From contig NZ_CP036524.1 of assembly GCF_008281175.1 (NCBI RefSeq), forward strand, positions 186,001 to 250,000: DNA of 64,000 bases, read 5' to 3'. Made by a program: the position numbers and the translations under genes. Origin of the DNA: [Clostridium] hylemonae DSM 15053 (GTDB lineage: Bacteria; Bacillota; Clostridia; Lachnospirales; Lachnospiraceae). Positions 1-7,501 of this stretch are shown here, piece by piece (within the stretch, counting starts at the first letter, position 1; each line of letters begins with the position of its first letter). The notes beneath the pieces are model-generated. The model saw only the letters and a program-made list of their open reading frames with translations. It did not search any database and was not told the origin of the DNA.

Positions 1-170
1 ACCTTGGCCTTCCTCCTTTCGTGACCGGAAGCAAGGTGGCCGTACAGGTGCTCACAGAAGATATGAAGCAATTGACCGGCGGGCAGGTGATCATCAATGG
101 AGATGCAAAAGAATCTGCGGATATATTAGAGCAGATCGTACTGGAAAAACGACAGGGATTGAATATATAG
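1..170 (+). CDS. cooS: Carbon monoxide dehydrogenase catalytic subunit, C-terminal end (partial)
   Basis: Only the last 55 codons lie in the window; the reading frame is open from base 3 to a TAG at 168-170. The peptide starts LGLPPFVTGS and contains LTEDMKQLTGGQVII, which resembles the end of Ni-containing CO dehydrogenases (CooS), where a PPVTGS stretch is followed by LTEDLKDLTGG. CooS interconverts CO and CO2 using Ni-Fe-S clusters. The two genes that follow, a CooF-like ferredoxin and an FAD/NAD oxidoreductase, form the classic cooS-cooF-oxidoreductase set and strongly support the call. The catalytic part is outside the window, so activity cannot be judged. Confidence 0.8.
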   Translation, partial: LGLPPFVTGSKVAVQVLTEDMKQLTGGQVIINGDAKESADILEQIVLEKRQGLNI

Positions 171-185
171 AAAGGGGCGGTGCAT

Positions 186-638
186 ATGAAACGTATCATG
201 ATCGATTATGAGAAATGCGACGGCTGTAAGAACTGCTCCGCAGCCTGTATGCAGGCTCACAGAAAATCAGAAGGAACGATATACGACCTTGATCTGACCG
301 ACCCGGAGAATGAGTCGAGGAATTTTATCCTGAAAGATGAAAAGGGCATGTACAAGCCGCTGTTCTGCCGCCACTGTGCGGAGCCGGAGTGCGTGAAATC
401 ATGCATGAGCGGAGCGCTTAAGAAAGACCCTGAGAGCGGGCACGTGTTTTATGACGAAAACAGATGCGGTTCCTGTTTTATGTGTGTCATGAACTGTCCG
501 TTCGGAGTTCTAAAGCCTGACCGCGTGACAAAGAGCAGAGTGATCAAATGTGATTTCTGTGTAAATGCAGGCGGGGAACCATCGTGTGTGGCATCCTGTC
601 CGAAAAAAGCTATATATGTAGAGGAGGTGCAGGAATGA
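186..638 (+). CDS. cooF: CooF-like four-cluster 4Fe-4S ferredoxin
   Basis: A 150-residue cysteine-rich electron carrier. Four groups are visible: Cys11/14/17/21, Cys61/64/69/73, Cys94/97/100/104 and Cys122/125/134/138, enough for four 4Fe-4S clusters as in CooF and HycB-type subunits. It would pass electrons between CO dehydrogenase and the FAD/NAD oxidoreductase downstream. I chose the ATG at 186 because the GGGG ribosome site at 174-177 is eight bases upstream of it; a GTG at 180 is too close to that site. It begins 15 bases after cooS and its stop overlaps the next start (ATGA at 635-638), so the three genes are very probably cotranscribed and translationally coupled. Confidence 0.85.
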   Translation: MKRIMIDYEKCDGCKNCSAACMQAHRKSEGTIYDLDLTDPENESRNFILKDEKGMYKPLFCRHCAEPECVKSCMSGALKKDPESGHVFYDENRCGSCFMCVMNCPFGVLKPDRVTKSRVIKCDFCVNAGGEPSCVASCPKKAIYVEEVQE

Positions 639-1870
639 AATATGTGATCATTGGTGCCGGGACAGCAGGTCTTACTGCGGCAAAAACCATCAGAAAAGAA
701 GACAGCTCTGCAGATATATACGTGATCTCAGCAGATACATATGTACATTCCCGCTGTATGCTGCACAAATATATAGCAGGTGAACGAAGCGAGGAAGAAC
801 TGGACTTTACGGAAGAAAATTTCTGGGATGAATTTAACATAAACTGGGTGAAGGGCGTGCGTGTATCCACTGTCTGTCCCGAAGAGAAGAAGATCGAACT
901 GTCCACAGGAGAAAAAATGGGGTATGACAGACTGCTTCTGGCAAATGGTTCAGACAGTTTTATTCCTCCTGTGGGAGAACTGAGAAAAGCCTCCAATGTT
1001 TTCGGCTTAAGGAATCTGTCCGACGCCCAGGCCATTGTGAAAGAGGCGGAATGTGCCGAACACGTACTTGTTATCGGATCCGGTCTTGTAGGGCTGGATG
1101 CGGCGTACGGACTGCTGGAGAGAGGGCGGAAGATAACGATAGTTGAGATGGCGCCGCAGATACTTCCCGTGCAGCTTGACGCCCATGCGGCGCATGCTTA
1201 CCAGGAACTTTTCGAGCAGGCGGGAGTCCGCTTTATCCTCGGAAGAAAAGCAAGTGAAGCGGTGTGCGGATCGGACGGAAAGATCCACAAAGTGACACTG
1301 GATAACGGCGAGGAGATCCCTTGTGACCTTATTATCGTGGCCGCAGGTGTGAGACCGTCCGCGGCCTATCTGGAAGGAAGCGGCATCGCCTGTGACAGAG
1401 GGGTGACGGTGGACTCACACATGCAGACGAACGAGCCGGGCATATACGCCGCAGGTGATATCACCGGTCTTTCCGGAATATGGCCCAATGCCACAGACCA
1501 GGGCCGGACAGCCGGGCGGAATATGTGTGGTATCCATGCAGTGTATGAGGATACTTATGCGCTCAAGAACACGATCAACTTTTTTGGCCTTGTGACATTG
1601 TGCGTCGGCAGGATCCGCGAGGAGGAAGGCGACGATATCCGGATAAAAGAAGACAGAAGCCAATACAAACGGGCGATTCTGCGGGAGGGGAAAGTAGAAG
1701 GAATACTGCTGCAGGGAGATATCTCAAACGCAGGCACATGGCAGTACCTCATAAAGAACAAGATTGACGTAAGCGGAATTAAAAAGGATATCTTTCATAT
1801 CAATTTTGCAGACTTCTATCACGTAGGTGAAAATGGCAAGTACGAGTGGGCTGCTGCGGGACAAAGTTAA
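635..1870 (+). CDS. FAD-dependent NAD(P)H oxidoreductase of the CO dehydrogenase cluster
   Basis: A 411-residue pyridine nucleotide-disulfide oxidoreductase of the NADH:rubredoxin reductase / NADH oxidase type. The N-terminal FAD fold is shown by GAGTAG at residues 7-12, a second Rossmann motif for NAD(P)H by GSGLVG near 148-153, and the second FAD contact by GIYAAGDITG near 285. There is no CxxxxC redox disulfide as in thioredoxin or lipoamide reductases. In cooS-cooF clusters this protein probably moves electrons from the ferredoxin to NAD(P). The start at 635 has GAGGAGG at 621-627 and overlaps the cooF stop; an upstream extension of the frame to 584 lies inside cooF and is unlikely to be used. 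Confidence 0.85.
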   Translation: MKYVIIGAGTAGLTAAKTIRKEDSSADIYVISADTYVHSRCMLHKYIAGERSEEELDFTEENFWDEFNINWVKGVRVSTVCPEEKKIELSTGEKMGYDRLLLANGSDSFIPPVGELRKASNVFGLRNLSDAQAIVKEAECAEHVLVIGSGLVGLDAAYGLLERGRKITIVEMAPQILPVQLDAHAAHAYQELFEQAGVRFILGRKASEAVCGSDGKIHKVTLDNGEEIPCDLIIVAAGVRPSAAYLEGSGIACDRGVTVDSHMQTNEPGIYAAGDITGLSGIWPNATDQGRTAGRNMCGIHAVYEDTYALKNTINFFGLVTLCVGRIREEEGDDIRIKEDRSQYKRAILREGKVEGILLQGDISNAGTWQYLIKNKIDVSGIKKDIFHINFADFYHVGENGKYEWAAAGQS

Positions 1871-1890
1871 AAAAGCAAAATCTAAAAGAG

Positions 1891-1930
1891 GCCGGGGACG
1901 TGTACTTTTTAAAAAGTACACGTCCCCGGC
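1891..1930. repeat. 40-bp perfect palindrome in convergent gap; candidate dispersed repeat and two-way terminator
   Basis: Bases 1891-1910 are the exact reverse complement of 1911-1930: a GC-rich outer stem (GCCGGGGACG) closes on a TACTTTTT/AAAAAGTA centre. It lies 20 bases after the oxidoreductase stop and 11 bases from the stop of the phosphofructokinase on the other strand, so it could end transcripts from both sides. The 19-base string at 1909-1927 recurs exactly at 21529-21547 before era, which points to a dispersed element and not only a terminator. Confidence 0.75.
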
Positions 1931-1941
1931 TCTGCTTTATT

Positions 1942-3165
1942 TTATCTGCGGTATGCGAACAGAGGTATTCCGTTTTTGGTAGGAAGTTCTACGAATCCCT
2001 GTGTGAGCGGCCTTACATAATCGATGAATTCGCTGCTGATGTCTGAGCCTTCGCTTATGATCCATTCGTCCGGAACCGGTTTTTCTTTGTTGCATATCAT
2101 ATTGACGTCGGCCGTGCCGTAAGAAAGCTCATACGGTACGCTCTTATTACGGATAAAGGTGATCATCTTGCCCGTCTCCCCGTCCAAAGCTACCTGCACG
2201 GCGTAGATACCGGCGTTTCCGGCTTCGTCCAGATCCACTCTTGACAGATGAGCGCAGGAACAGCGCTGGCATACATTCAGTTCGACAGAACGTACTTTGA
2301 CTCCGATCCGTTCTTTGACAAGGTTTTCAAGATACTTGCCGGAACCGGTCAGCATCTTATGGCCGAAGTTGTCTGTCCCGACATCACTTGCATATTCGCA
2401 GATAAAGGTGCCCTTTCCGTCATTGATGCCTTCTGAGATGCATACAACAAGATTGGGTGTTGTCTTTAAAGATTCTTTTACTTTTTCTATAAATGCATCC
2501 TGGTCAAATGCAACTTCCGGGAGATAAATGAGGACCGGATTATCTCCGTCAAATTTCCGCGCCAGAATGCTGGCGGCTGTGAGCCAGCCCGCGTGCCGTC
2601 CCATGATCTCCACGATAGTCACGGACTGCTTGTTGTCATATACGGTAGCGTCTGTCGCGATCTCACGGACCGTTGTCGCGACGTACTTGGCCGCGCTTCC
2701 GTACCCGGGAGTGTGGTCGGTCTCGACAAGATCATTGTCGATCGTCTTCGGTACACCGATAAAGCGGATATCGCTGCCGATACCGGACGCATAGCGGGAA
2801 AGCTTGCTCACAGTGTCCATTGAGTCGTTTCCCCCGATATAGAAGAAGTAGCCAATGTTTTTTTCTTCAAATTTCTTAAAAAGTTCCGGGTACACCGGAT
2901 CTTTTAAATCCTCAGGCAGCTTGTAGCGGCATGAGCCGAGGTATGCTCCGGGTGTGGTCCTTACAAGTTCCAGTTCATTGGTCGCGTCAAGCGCTCCGAT
3001 GTCCATACAGCGGCCATGCAGAAAGCCTTCGATACCATTGATCATACCGAAGACCTGTCCTACACGTTCTGTCTGTTTCACGCCTTCCGATACGACACCG
3101 TACAGGCTTCCGTTGATTACGGCGGTGGGCCCGCCGGATTGTCCTACAATGATGTTTTTCTTCAT
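1942..3165 (-). CDS. pfp: 6-phosphofructokinase, probably pyrophosphate-dependent
   Basis: A 407-residue member of the phosphofructokinase family, which phosphorylates fructose 6-phosphate in glycolysis. Family motifs are all present: GQSGGPTAV at 8-16, GGNDS at 111-115, PKTIDND at 139-145 and MGRHAGW at 188-194. The Asp in GGNDS takes the place of the glycine found in ATP-dependent enzymes, and Lys in PKTIDND is typical of pyrophosphate-using enzymes, so PPi is the likelier phosphoryl donor; this is inference from family knowledge. The GGAGG at 3172-3176 is against a start at 3171 and correctly spaced for ATG at 3163-3165. It is transcribed alone from a good promoter at 3192-3220. Confidence 0.85.
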   Translation of the reverse strand: MKKNIIVGQSGGPTAVINGSLYGVVSEGVKQTERVGQVFGMINGIEGFLHGRCMDIGALDATNELELVRTTPGAYLGSCRYKLPEDLKDPVYPELFKKFEEKNIGYFFYIGGNDSMDTVSKLSRYASGIGSDIRFIGVPKTIDNDLVETDHTPGYGSAAKYVATTVREIATDATVYDNKQSVTIVEIMGRHAGWLTAASILARKFDGDNPVLIYLPEVAFDQDAFIEKVKESLKTTPNLVVCISEGINDGKGTFICEYASDVGTDNFGHKMLTGSGKYLENLVKERIGVKVRSVELNVCQRCSCAHLSRVDLDEAGNAGIYAVQVALDGETGKMITFIRNKSVPYELSYGTADVNMICNKEKPVPDEWIISEGSDISSEFIDYVRPLTQGFVELPTKNGIPLFAYRR

Positions 3166-3191
3166 ATCCATTCCTCCAATTCTATGTAATT

Positions 3192-3220
3192 ACTATATCG
3201 GATAATTTATGATTTTACAA
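3192..3220 (-). promoter_or_regulatory. Promoter of the phosphofructokinase gene
   Basis: On the minus strand TTGTAA (3215-3220) is followed after 17 bases by TATAGT (3192-3197), a sigma-A type pair about 27 bases before the gene start. Confidence 0.6.
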
Positions 3221-3250
3221 TCTGTAGCGAAACTTTTTACGAATATTCAG

Positions 3251-3279
3251 TTGGAAAAAGAGGAAGAATGCATTATACT
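3251..3279 (+). promoter_or_regulatory. Promoter of the glycosyltransferase gene
   Basis: TTGGAA (3251-3256), a 17-base spacer and TATACT (3274-3279), 35 bases before the start codon. It is divergent from the phosphofructokinase promoter. Confidence 0.6.
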
Positions 3280-3313
3280 AATAAACAGTTGATCAAGAAA
3301 GGAAGCAAATACA

Positions 3314-4330
3314 ATGAAATATATTTCATTTGCAATACCATGTTATAATTCTGAAGCTTATATGGAACATGCGGTTGAAAGCATCCTTCCGGGCGGTGAA
3401 GCTGTGGAGATCATCATTGTAAACGACGGTTCCAGCGACCGGACGTCTGAGATCGCACACGAATATGCGGAAAAATATCCTGATATTGTAAAAGTTGTGG
3501 ATAAAGAAAACGGCGGGCACGGAGATGCCGTGAATTCCGGCCTCAGCAATGCGCAGGGAAAGTATTTTAAAGTTGTGGACAGCGATGACTGGGTAGACGA
3601 AGAGGCGCTCCACAAGATACTGAAGCTGCTCAGAGATCTGGAGGAGGATGACGAGGAAGTGGACATGCTCGTCTCCAATTATGTCTATGAGAAGGTGGGA
3701 GTGACGCATAAAAGATGCGTCCATTACAGGAATGTACTCCCAAAAGATGAGATATTCCGGTGGGATGATATCGGGCACTTCCGGCTCGACCAGTATATAC
3801 TCATGCATTCTGTCATATACCGGACGGCCATGCTTCAGTTATCCCAGATGCGTCTGCCGAAGCACACGTTTTACGTGGACAACATATATGTGTACTATCC
3901 GCTTCCCCATGTGAGGAAGATCTATTATCTGGATGTGGATTTTTACCGTTACTTTATCGGCCGTGAAGATCAGTCGGTCAACGAGAAGAACATGATCGCG
4001 CGGGTGGACCAGCAGATATTTGTCACAAAGTCCATGATCGAGATGTACCAGCTCAGAAGTGTGACGAGCAGGAAGCTGCGCCAGTATATGATCAATTATC
4101 TTGCCATTATGATGACTGTATCCTCCATACTTCTCATCCGCTCTAAAAAAGAAGAGAATCTGGAGAAGAAAAAGGAACTGTGGAAATATCTTAAAAAGAA
4201 AGACGTAAAGACTTACATGAAGATAAGATACGGCATTCTAGGCCAGACGATCAATCTGCCCGGCAAATCAGGAAGAAAGATATCTTCTCTTGCATACAGC
4301 GTGGCGCGGAGAATCATAGGATTTAACTAA
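3314..4330 (+). CDS. Family 2 glycosyltransferase
   Basis: A 338-residue GT-A fold glycosyltransferase. The N terminus (ISFAIPCYNSE) and IIIVNDGSSDRT near 34-44 form the nucleotide-sugar site, and DSDD at 89-92 is the metal-binding DxD region. Such enzymes transfer a sugar from a nucleotide donor to a lipid or surface polymer. No clear membrane span follows the catalytic part; the C-terminal third is basic (KKEENLEKKKELWKYLKKK) and may sit at the membrane. It stands alone, with no polysaccharide genes beside it, so donor and acceptor cannot be predicted. The start is supported by AAAGGAAG at 3298-3305. Confidence 0.8.
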   Translation: MKYISFAIPCYNSEAYMEHAVESILPGGEAVEIIIVNDGSSDRTSEIAHEYAEKYPDIVKVVDKENGGHGDAVNSGLSNAQGKYFKVVDSDDWVDEEALHKILKLLRDLEEDDEEVDMLVSNYVYEKVGVTHKRCVHYRNVLPKDEIFRWDDIGHFRLDQYILMHSVIYRTAMLQLSQMRLPKHTFYVDNIYVYYPLPHVRKIYYLDVDFYRYFIGREDQSVNEKNMIARVDQQIFVTKSMIEMYQLRSVTSRKLRQYMINYLAIMMTVSSILLIRSKKEENLEKKKELWKYLKKKDVKTYMKIRYGILGQTINLPGKSGRKISSLAYSVARRIIGFN

Positions 4331-4392
4331 ATAAAGAATAATTTACCAGCCATGGTACATACTAGTAATAAAAGTGAAAAGGAGTATGTGAC

Positions 4393-5004
4393 ATGGCTAT
4401 TGATTTTGAAAAGAGCAGAACGAAAGAGAATTTGATGAGAGCATTTGCAGGTGAGAGCCAGGCGCGCAACCGTTACACGATCGCGGCAGAAACAGCCCGT
4501 CATCAGGGAATGTATTCCATCAGCCAGATTTTCTTATTTACGGCAGACCAGGAACGCGCGCATGCAGAGAGATATTACAGCTTACTTAAGAGCCTGTCAG
4601 GCGAGACGGTCATAATCAGCGGCGGATATCCGATCGATCATTCAGACAGCCTGGCAGATCTTCTGAGGTCAGCGCAGCACAACGAGATGGAAGAGTATGA
4701 GGACGTGTACCAGGAATTCGGCGATGTTGCAAAAGAGGAAGGGTTTCTTGAGGCAGCATCCGCATTTTACCAGATAGCAGACGTAGAGGCGGTTCACGGC
4801 AAACGCTTCGGAAAACTTGCGGAGATGCTTGAGAATAATACGTACTATGAGCGCGAGGGCGAAGGGGCATGGATGTGCCTGAACTGCGGACATATACACC
4901 GCGGGAAACGTGTCCCGGAAGTATGCCCTACGTGCAGACATGAAAAAGGATATTTTATACCGGTAGAACTGGCACCTTATCTGGAGTGCGAATTTATGAA
5001 ATAA
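4393..5004 (+). CDS. rbr: Rubrerythrin
   Basis: A 203-residue oxidative-stress protein that reduces hydrogen peroxide in anaerobes. The N-terminal ferritin-like domain carries the diiron ligands in AFAGESQARNRY (Glu21) and in DQERAHAERYY; a third acidic stretch, DVEAVHGKR, is present. The C terminus is a rubredoxin-like knuckle with CLNCG and CPTC pairs. Length and domain order match classical rubrerythrin. A GGAG at 4381-4384 precedes the ATG. The next gene, a serine protease, begins 24 bases after the stop, so the two are likely on one transcript. Confidence 0.95.
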   Translation: MAIDFEKSRTKENLMRAFAGESQARNRYTIAAETARHQGMYSISQIFLFTADQERAHAERYYSLLKSLSGETVIISGGYPIDHSDSLADLLRSAQHNEMEEYEDVYQEFGDVAKEEGFLEAASAFYQIADVEAVHGKRFGKLAEMLENNTYYEREGEGAWMCLNCGHIHRGKRVPEVCPTCRHEKGYFIPVELAPYLECEFMK

Positions 5005-5028
5005 TCATATTGAAGGCAGAGGTAGCGT

Positions 5029-6777
5029 ATGACAAGTCAGAAAGCAGATAATCTGTTAAATCTTGCATTAGATGCTACAGAAGAGGAGAGGGAGAAATCG
5101 CTGGAACTTGATGTGGGTTATAATCCTGTTGACAGACAGTGGGATCTGATCATCAAATATTCCGGCGACCTGGGACCTGTCAGGGAACTTGCGGACGAGG
5201 TGGTGGAACTGCAGAACGAATATGCGGTGATAACGATTCGGGAGTCTCTGATCGGGGCCCTCTCAGGACTTGTACAAGTAGAGTATATAGAAAAGCCTAA
5301 ACGGTTATTCTTTCAAGTTGCCAACGGAAGACGGGTATCCTGTATTGATGAAGTACAGGGGGCCCGTTTTTCCTTATCCGGACAAGGTACGCTCGTGGCA
5401 GTGATCGATTCCGGCATTGACTACGCCAATCCGGATTTTAGAAATGACGACGGAACGACGAGGATAAAGGCACTGTGGGATCAGTCATCGGTTCCGGGAG
5501 ACGGCGGGCAGCCGCCGGCCGGATATGCGATCGGAGTGGAATACAGTACAGAACGTATAAACGAGGCATTGAGCGCCGGTACAGAAGTGGGGATGAGAAG
5601 CATTGTGCCAAGCAGGGATACTTCAGGGCATGGAACGGCAGTGGCGGGAATCGCAGCCGGCAACGGGCGGGGAAGCTTAGGGCGGCAGTACAGGGGAGTG
5701 GCAGTTGAGAGTGAACTGCTTGTCGTAAAACTGGCCAGTCCGAGGAGAGACGGCTTCCCCCGCACGACAGAACTTATGCAGGGCATTGATTATGTGATCA
5801 GAAAGGCAGTGGAATATGAGATGCCGGTCGCTGTCAATATAAGCTTTGGAAATACATATGGCGCCCATGACGGAACGTCGCTCCTTGAGCGGTTTATAGA
5901 CGACATATCCAACCTGTGGAAAAGCTGCATCAGTATTGGAGCCGGCAATGAGGCGGCGAGTGCGGGGCACACGTCCGGCATACTGACAGAGGGTCAGGAG
6001 ACGGTGATCGAGCTGGCAGTGCAGGATAACCAGCCGACGCTGAATGTCCAGATATGGAAAGCTTACACGGACGTGGTAGACATATCACTCATTACGCCTT
6101 CCGGAATCCGGGTAGGACCGATCCAGGAGATCCTCGGGCCCCAGAGGTTCACGGCCGGCCAGACGGAGATACTCTTATACTACGGGGAACCAAGCCCATA
6201 CAGCGCCTCCCAGGAGATATTTATAGATATGCTCCCGAGAGAGAGCTATATATCCGCCGGCATATGGAGAATCGTACTGTATCCCCGGAGAGTAGTGACC
6301 GGATTTTATGAGATGTGGCTGCCGAGCGAAAATGTGCTGAACCGGGGAACCGGGTTCACCTTTCCGACAGACGATGCGACGCTCACCATTCCGTCCACGG
6401 CAGGCAGGGCTATCGCGGTAGGGGCATACAATGCCCTCGACTTTACATATGCGGGATTTTCGGGGCGCGGATTTTCAGGAGACCGAAGATTCATAAAACC
6501 AGACCTCGCGGCACCGGGCGTAAACGTGACGACCGTGACCGTCGGAGGGGGCTATGCAGCATTTACCGGAACATCATTTGCGGCCCCGTTTGTATCAGGA
6601 AGCACAGCGCTTCTGATGGAATGGGGAATCGTGAGAGGAAATGACCCATATCTGTATGGAGAGAAAGTAAAGGCATACTTGAGAAGAGGAGCAAGACCCC
6701 TGCCCGGATTCACAGAATATCCCAATCCCCAGGTCGGGTATGGAGCGCTGTGCGTCAGAGACAGCCTGCCTGTATAA
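5029..6777 (+). CDS. S8 family subtilisin-like serine protease (Csp-type)
   Basis: A 582-residue subtilase with an intact triad: Asp127 in VIDSGIDY, His201 in SGHGTAVAG and Ser516 in GTSFAAP. About 110 residues precede the catalytic domain and look like an inhibitory propeptide. A large insertion between His and Ser (about 320-460) is predicted to be beta-rich, as in clostridial Csp-like subtilases that process germination enzymes in spores. No signal peptide is visible, so the protein is either cytoplasmic or packaged without Sec. It follows rubrerythrin by 24 bases. The substrate is unknown, and the Csp comparison rests on overall architecture. Confidence 0.85.
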   Translation: MTSQKADNLLNLALDATEEEREKSLELDVGYNPVDRQWDLIIKYSGDLGPVRELADEVVELQNEYAVITIRESLIGALSGLVQVEYIEKPKRLFFQVANGRRVSCIDEVQGARFSLSGQGTLVAVIDSGIDYANPDFRNDDGTTRIKALWDQSSVPGDGGQPPAGYAIGVEYSTERINEALSAGTEVGMRSIVPSRDTSGHGTAVAGIAAGNGRGSLGRQYRGVAVESELLVVKLASPRRDGFPRTTELMQGIDYVIRKAVEYEMPVAVNISFGNTYGAHDGTSLLERFIDDISNLWKSCISIGAGNEAASAGHTSGILTEGQETVIELAVQDNQPTLNVQIWKAYTDVVDISLITPSGIRVGPIQEILGPQRFTAGQTEILLYYGEPSPYSASQEIFIDMLPRESYISAGIWRIVLYPRRVVTGFYEMWLPSENVLNRGTGFTFPTDDATLTIPSTAGRAIAVGAYNALDFTYAGFSGRGFSGDRRFIKPDLAAPGVNVTTVTVGGGYAAFTGTSFAAPFVSGSTALLMEWGIVRGNDPYLYGEKVKAYLRRGARPLPGFTEYPNPQVGYGALCVRDSLPV

Positions 6778-6819
6778 ATGGGGAGTGGTTGAGTGATTTT
6801 GAATGATTGGGGGTGGACG

Positions 6820-7070
6820 GCGCGGGGCTGGGTGTACATGGCTGCGGCAGGACGCTCCGGCAGATGGGAAGCCGTAACTGTGGGAAGAGCCGGGAGCAGA
6901 CAACCGAGCCTATTCGGAATGAAATCCTGAAGGGATTTCCTCCCTCAGAGGCTCTCGGGAATGTTATTTGAGATAACATTCCCGTGTCTGCTCCCGGCTC
7001 TTCCCGCAGCAACGGCTTCCACATCTGCCTCCGAACGCCCAGCCGCAGCCATGTACGCCCAGCCCCGCGC
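6820..7070. repeat. Long inverted-repeat element A with nested hairpins
   Basis: The left arm 6820-6902 and right arm 6985-7070 are imperfect reverse complements over about 83 bases, with roughly one mismatch per seven bases; both carry GCGCGGGGCTGGG at the outer end and AGCCGGGAGCAGACA at the inner end. The 82-base loop holds its own hairpins, including GGGAATGTTAT (6957-6967) paired with 6973-6983 and CTGAAGGGA (6928-6936) paired with TCCCTCAG. It lies between the convergent protease and symporter genes. Open frames in it are by-products of the repeat; I see no protein gene. The remainder of the 6778-7501 gap outside elements A and B holds nothing recognisable. Confidence 0.8.
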
Positions 7071-7212
7071 CTGTTCATCTCCAGGCTCATAAACACTTCA
7101 ACCGTCAGAGTCCCCCGGGTCAACACAATGGATATAGCCAGAATATAAATCCATTGTACCAACCCAGGGAATCTTTCACGTTGAGGAAATTTGAGTTAAG
7201 TGAAATGTCAGG

Positions 7213-7454
7213 TGTCTGAGAGGCAGGGCTGGGTGGACAGCTGTCGGAGGGAGCTTTGTCAGGCGGTTAGTAAAAAGAATGCGGGGAACACAGACCAAAC
7301 TCCGGACCACAAGTCCGGAGTTTGAGATGGCTACGGCGGGAAAGCATCAGGCTTTCCCGCCAAATCCATCTGAAGTCTGCGTTCCCCGCATTCTTTTTAC
7401 TTATCGCCTGCAAGCGCACCGACCAGCCGGTCACCCAGCCCTGCCTCTCAGACA
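7213..7454. repeat. Long inverted-repeat element B with nested hairpins
   Basis: The left arm 7213-7295 pairs with the right arm 7375-7454. Outer ends match as TGTCTGAGAGGCAGGGCTGG and its complement; inner ends match over AAAAAGAATGCGGGGAAC. The loop contains two perfect hairpins: AAACTCCGGAC (7297-7307) with 7313-7323, and GGCGGGAAAGC (7335-7345) with 7351-7361. The plan (about 80-base arms, about 80-base loop, inner hairpins) is the same as element A, 140 bases away, but the sequence differs. No coding evidence. Confidence 0.8.
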
Positions 7455-7501
7455 CAGTACACTGCAAGCAACTCCCAAATTCCCTACAACAAAATTCCCA
7501 A

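Noticed and set aside
1846-2046. 66-codon frame running through the 40-bp palindrome
   Set aside because: It overlaps the oxidoreductase end and the palindrome and has no ribosome site.
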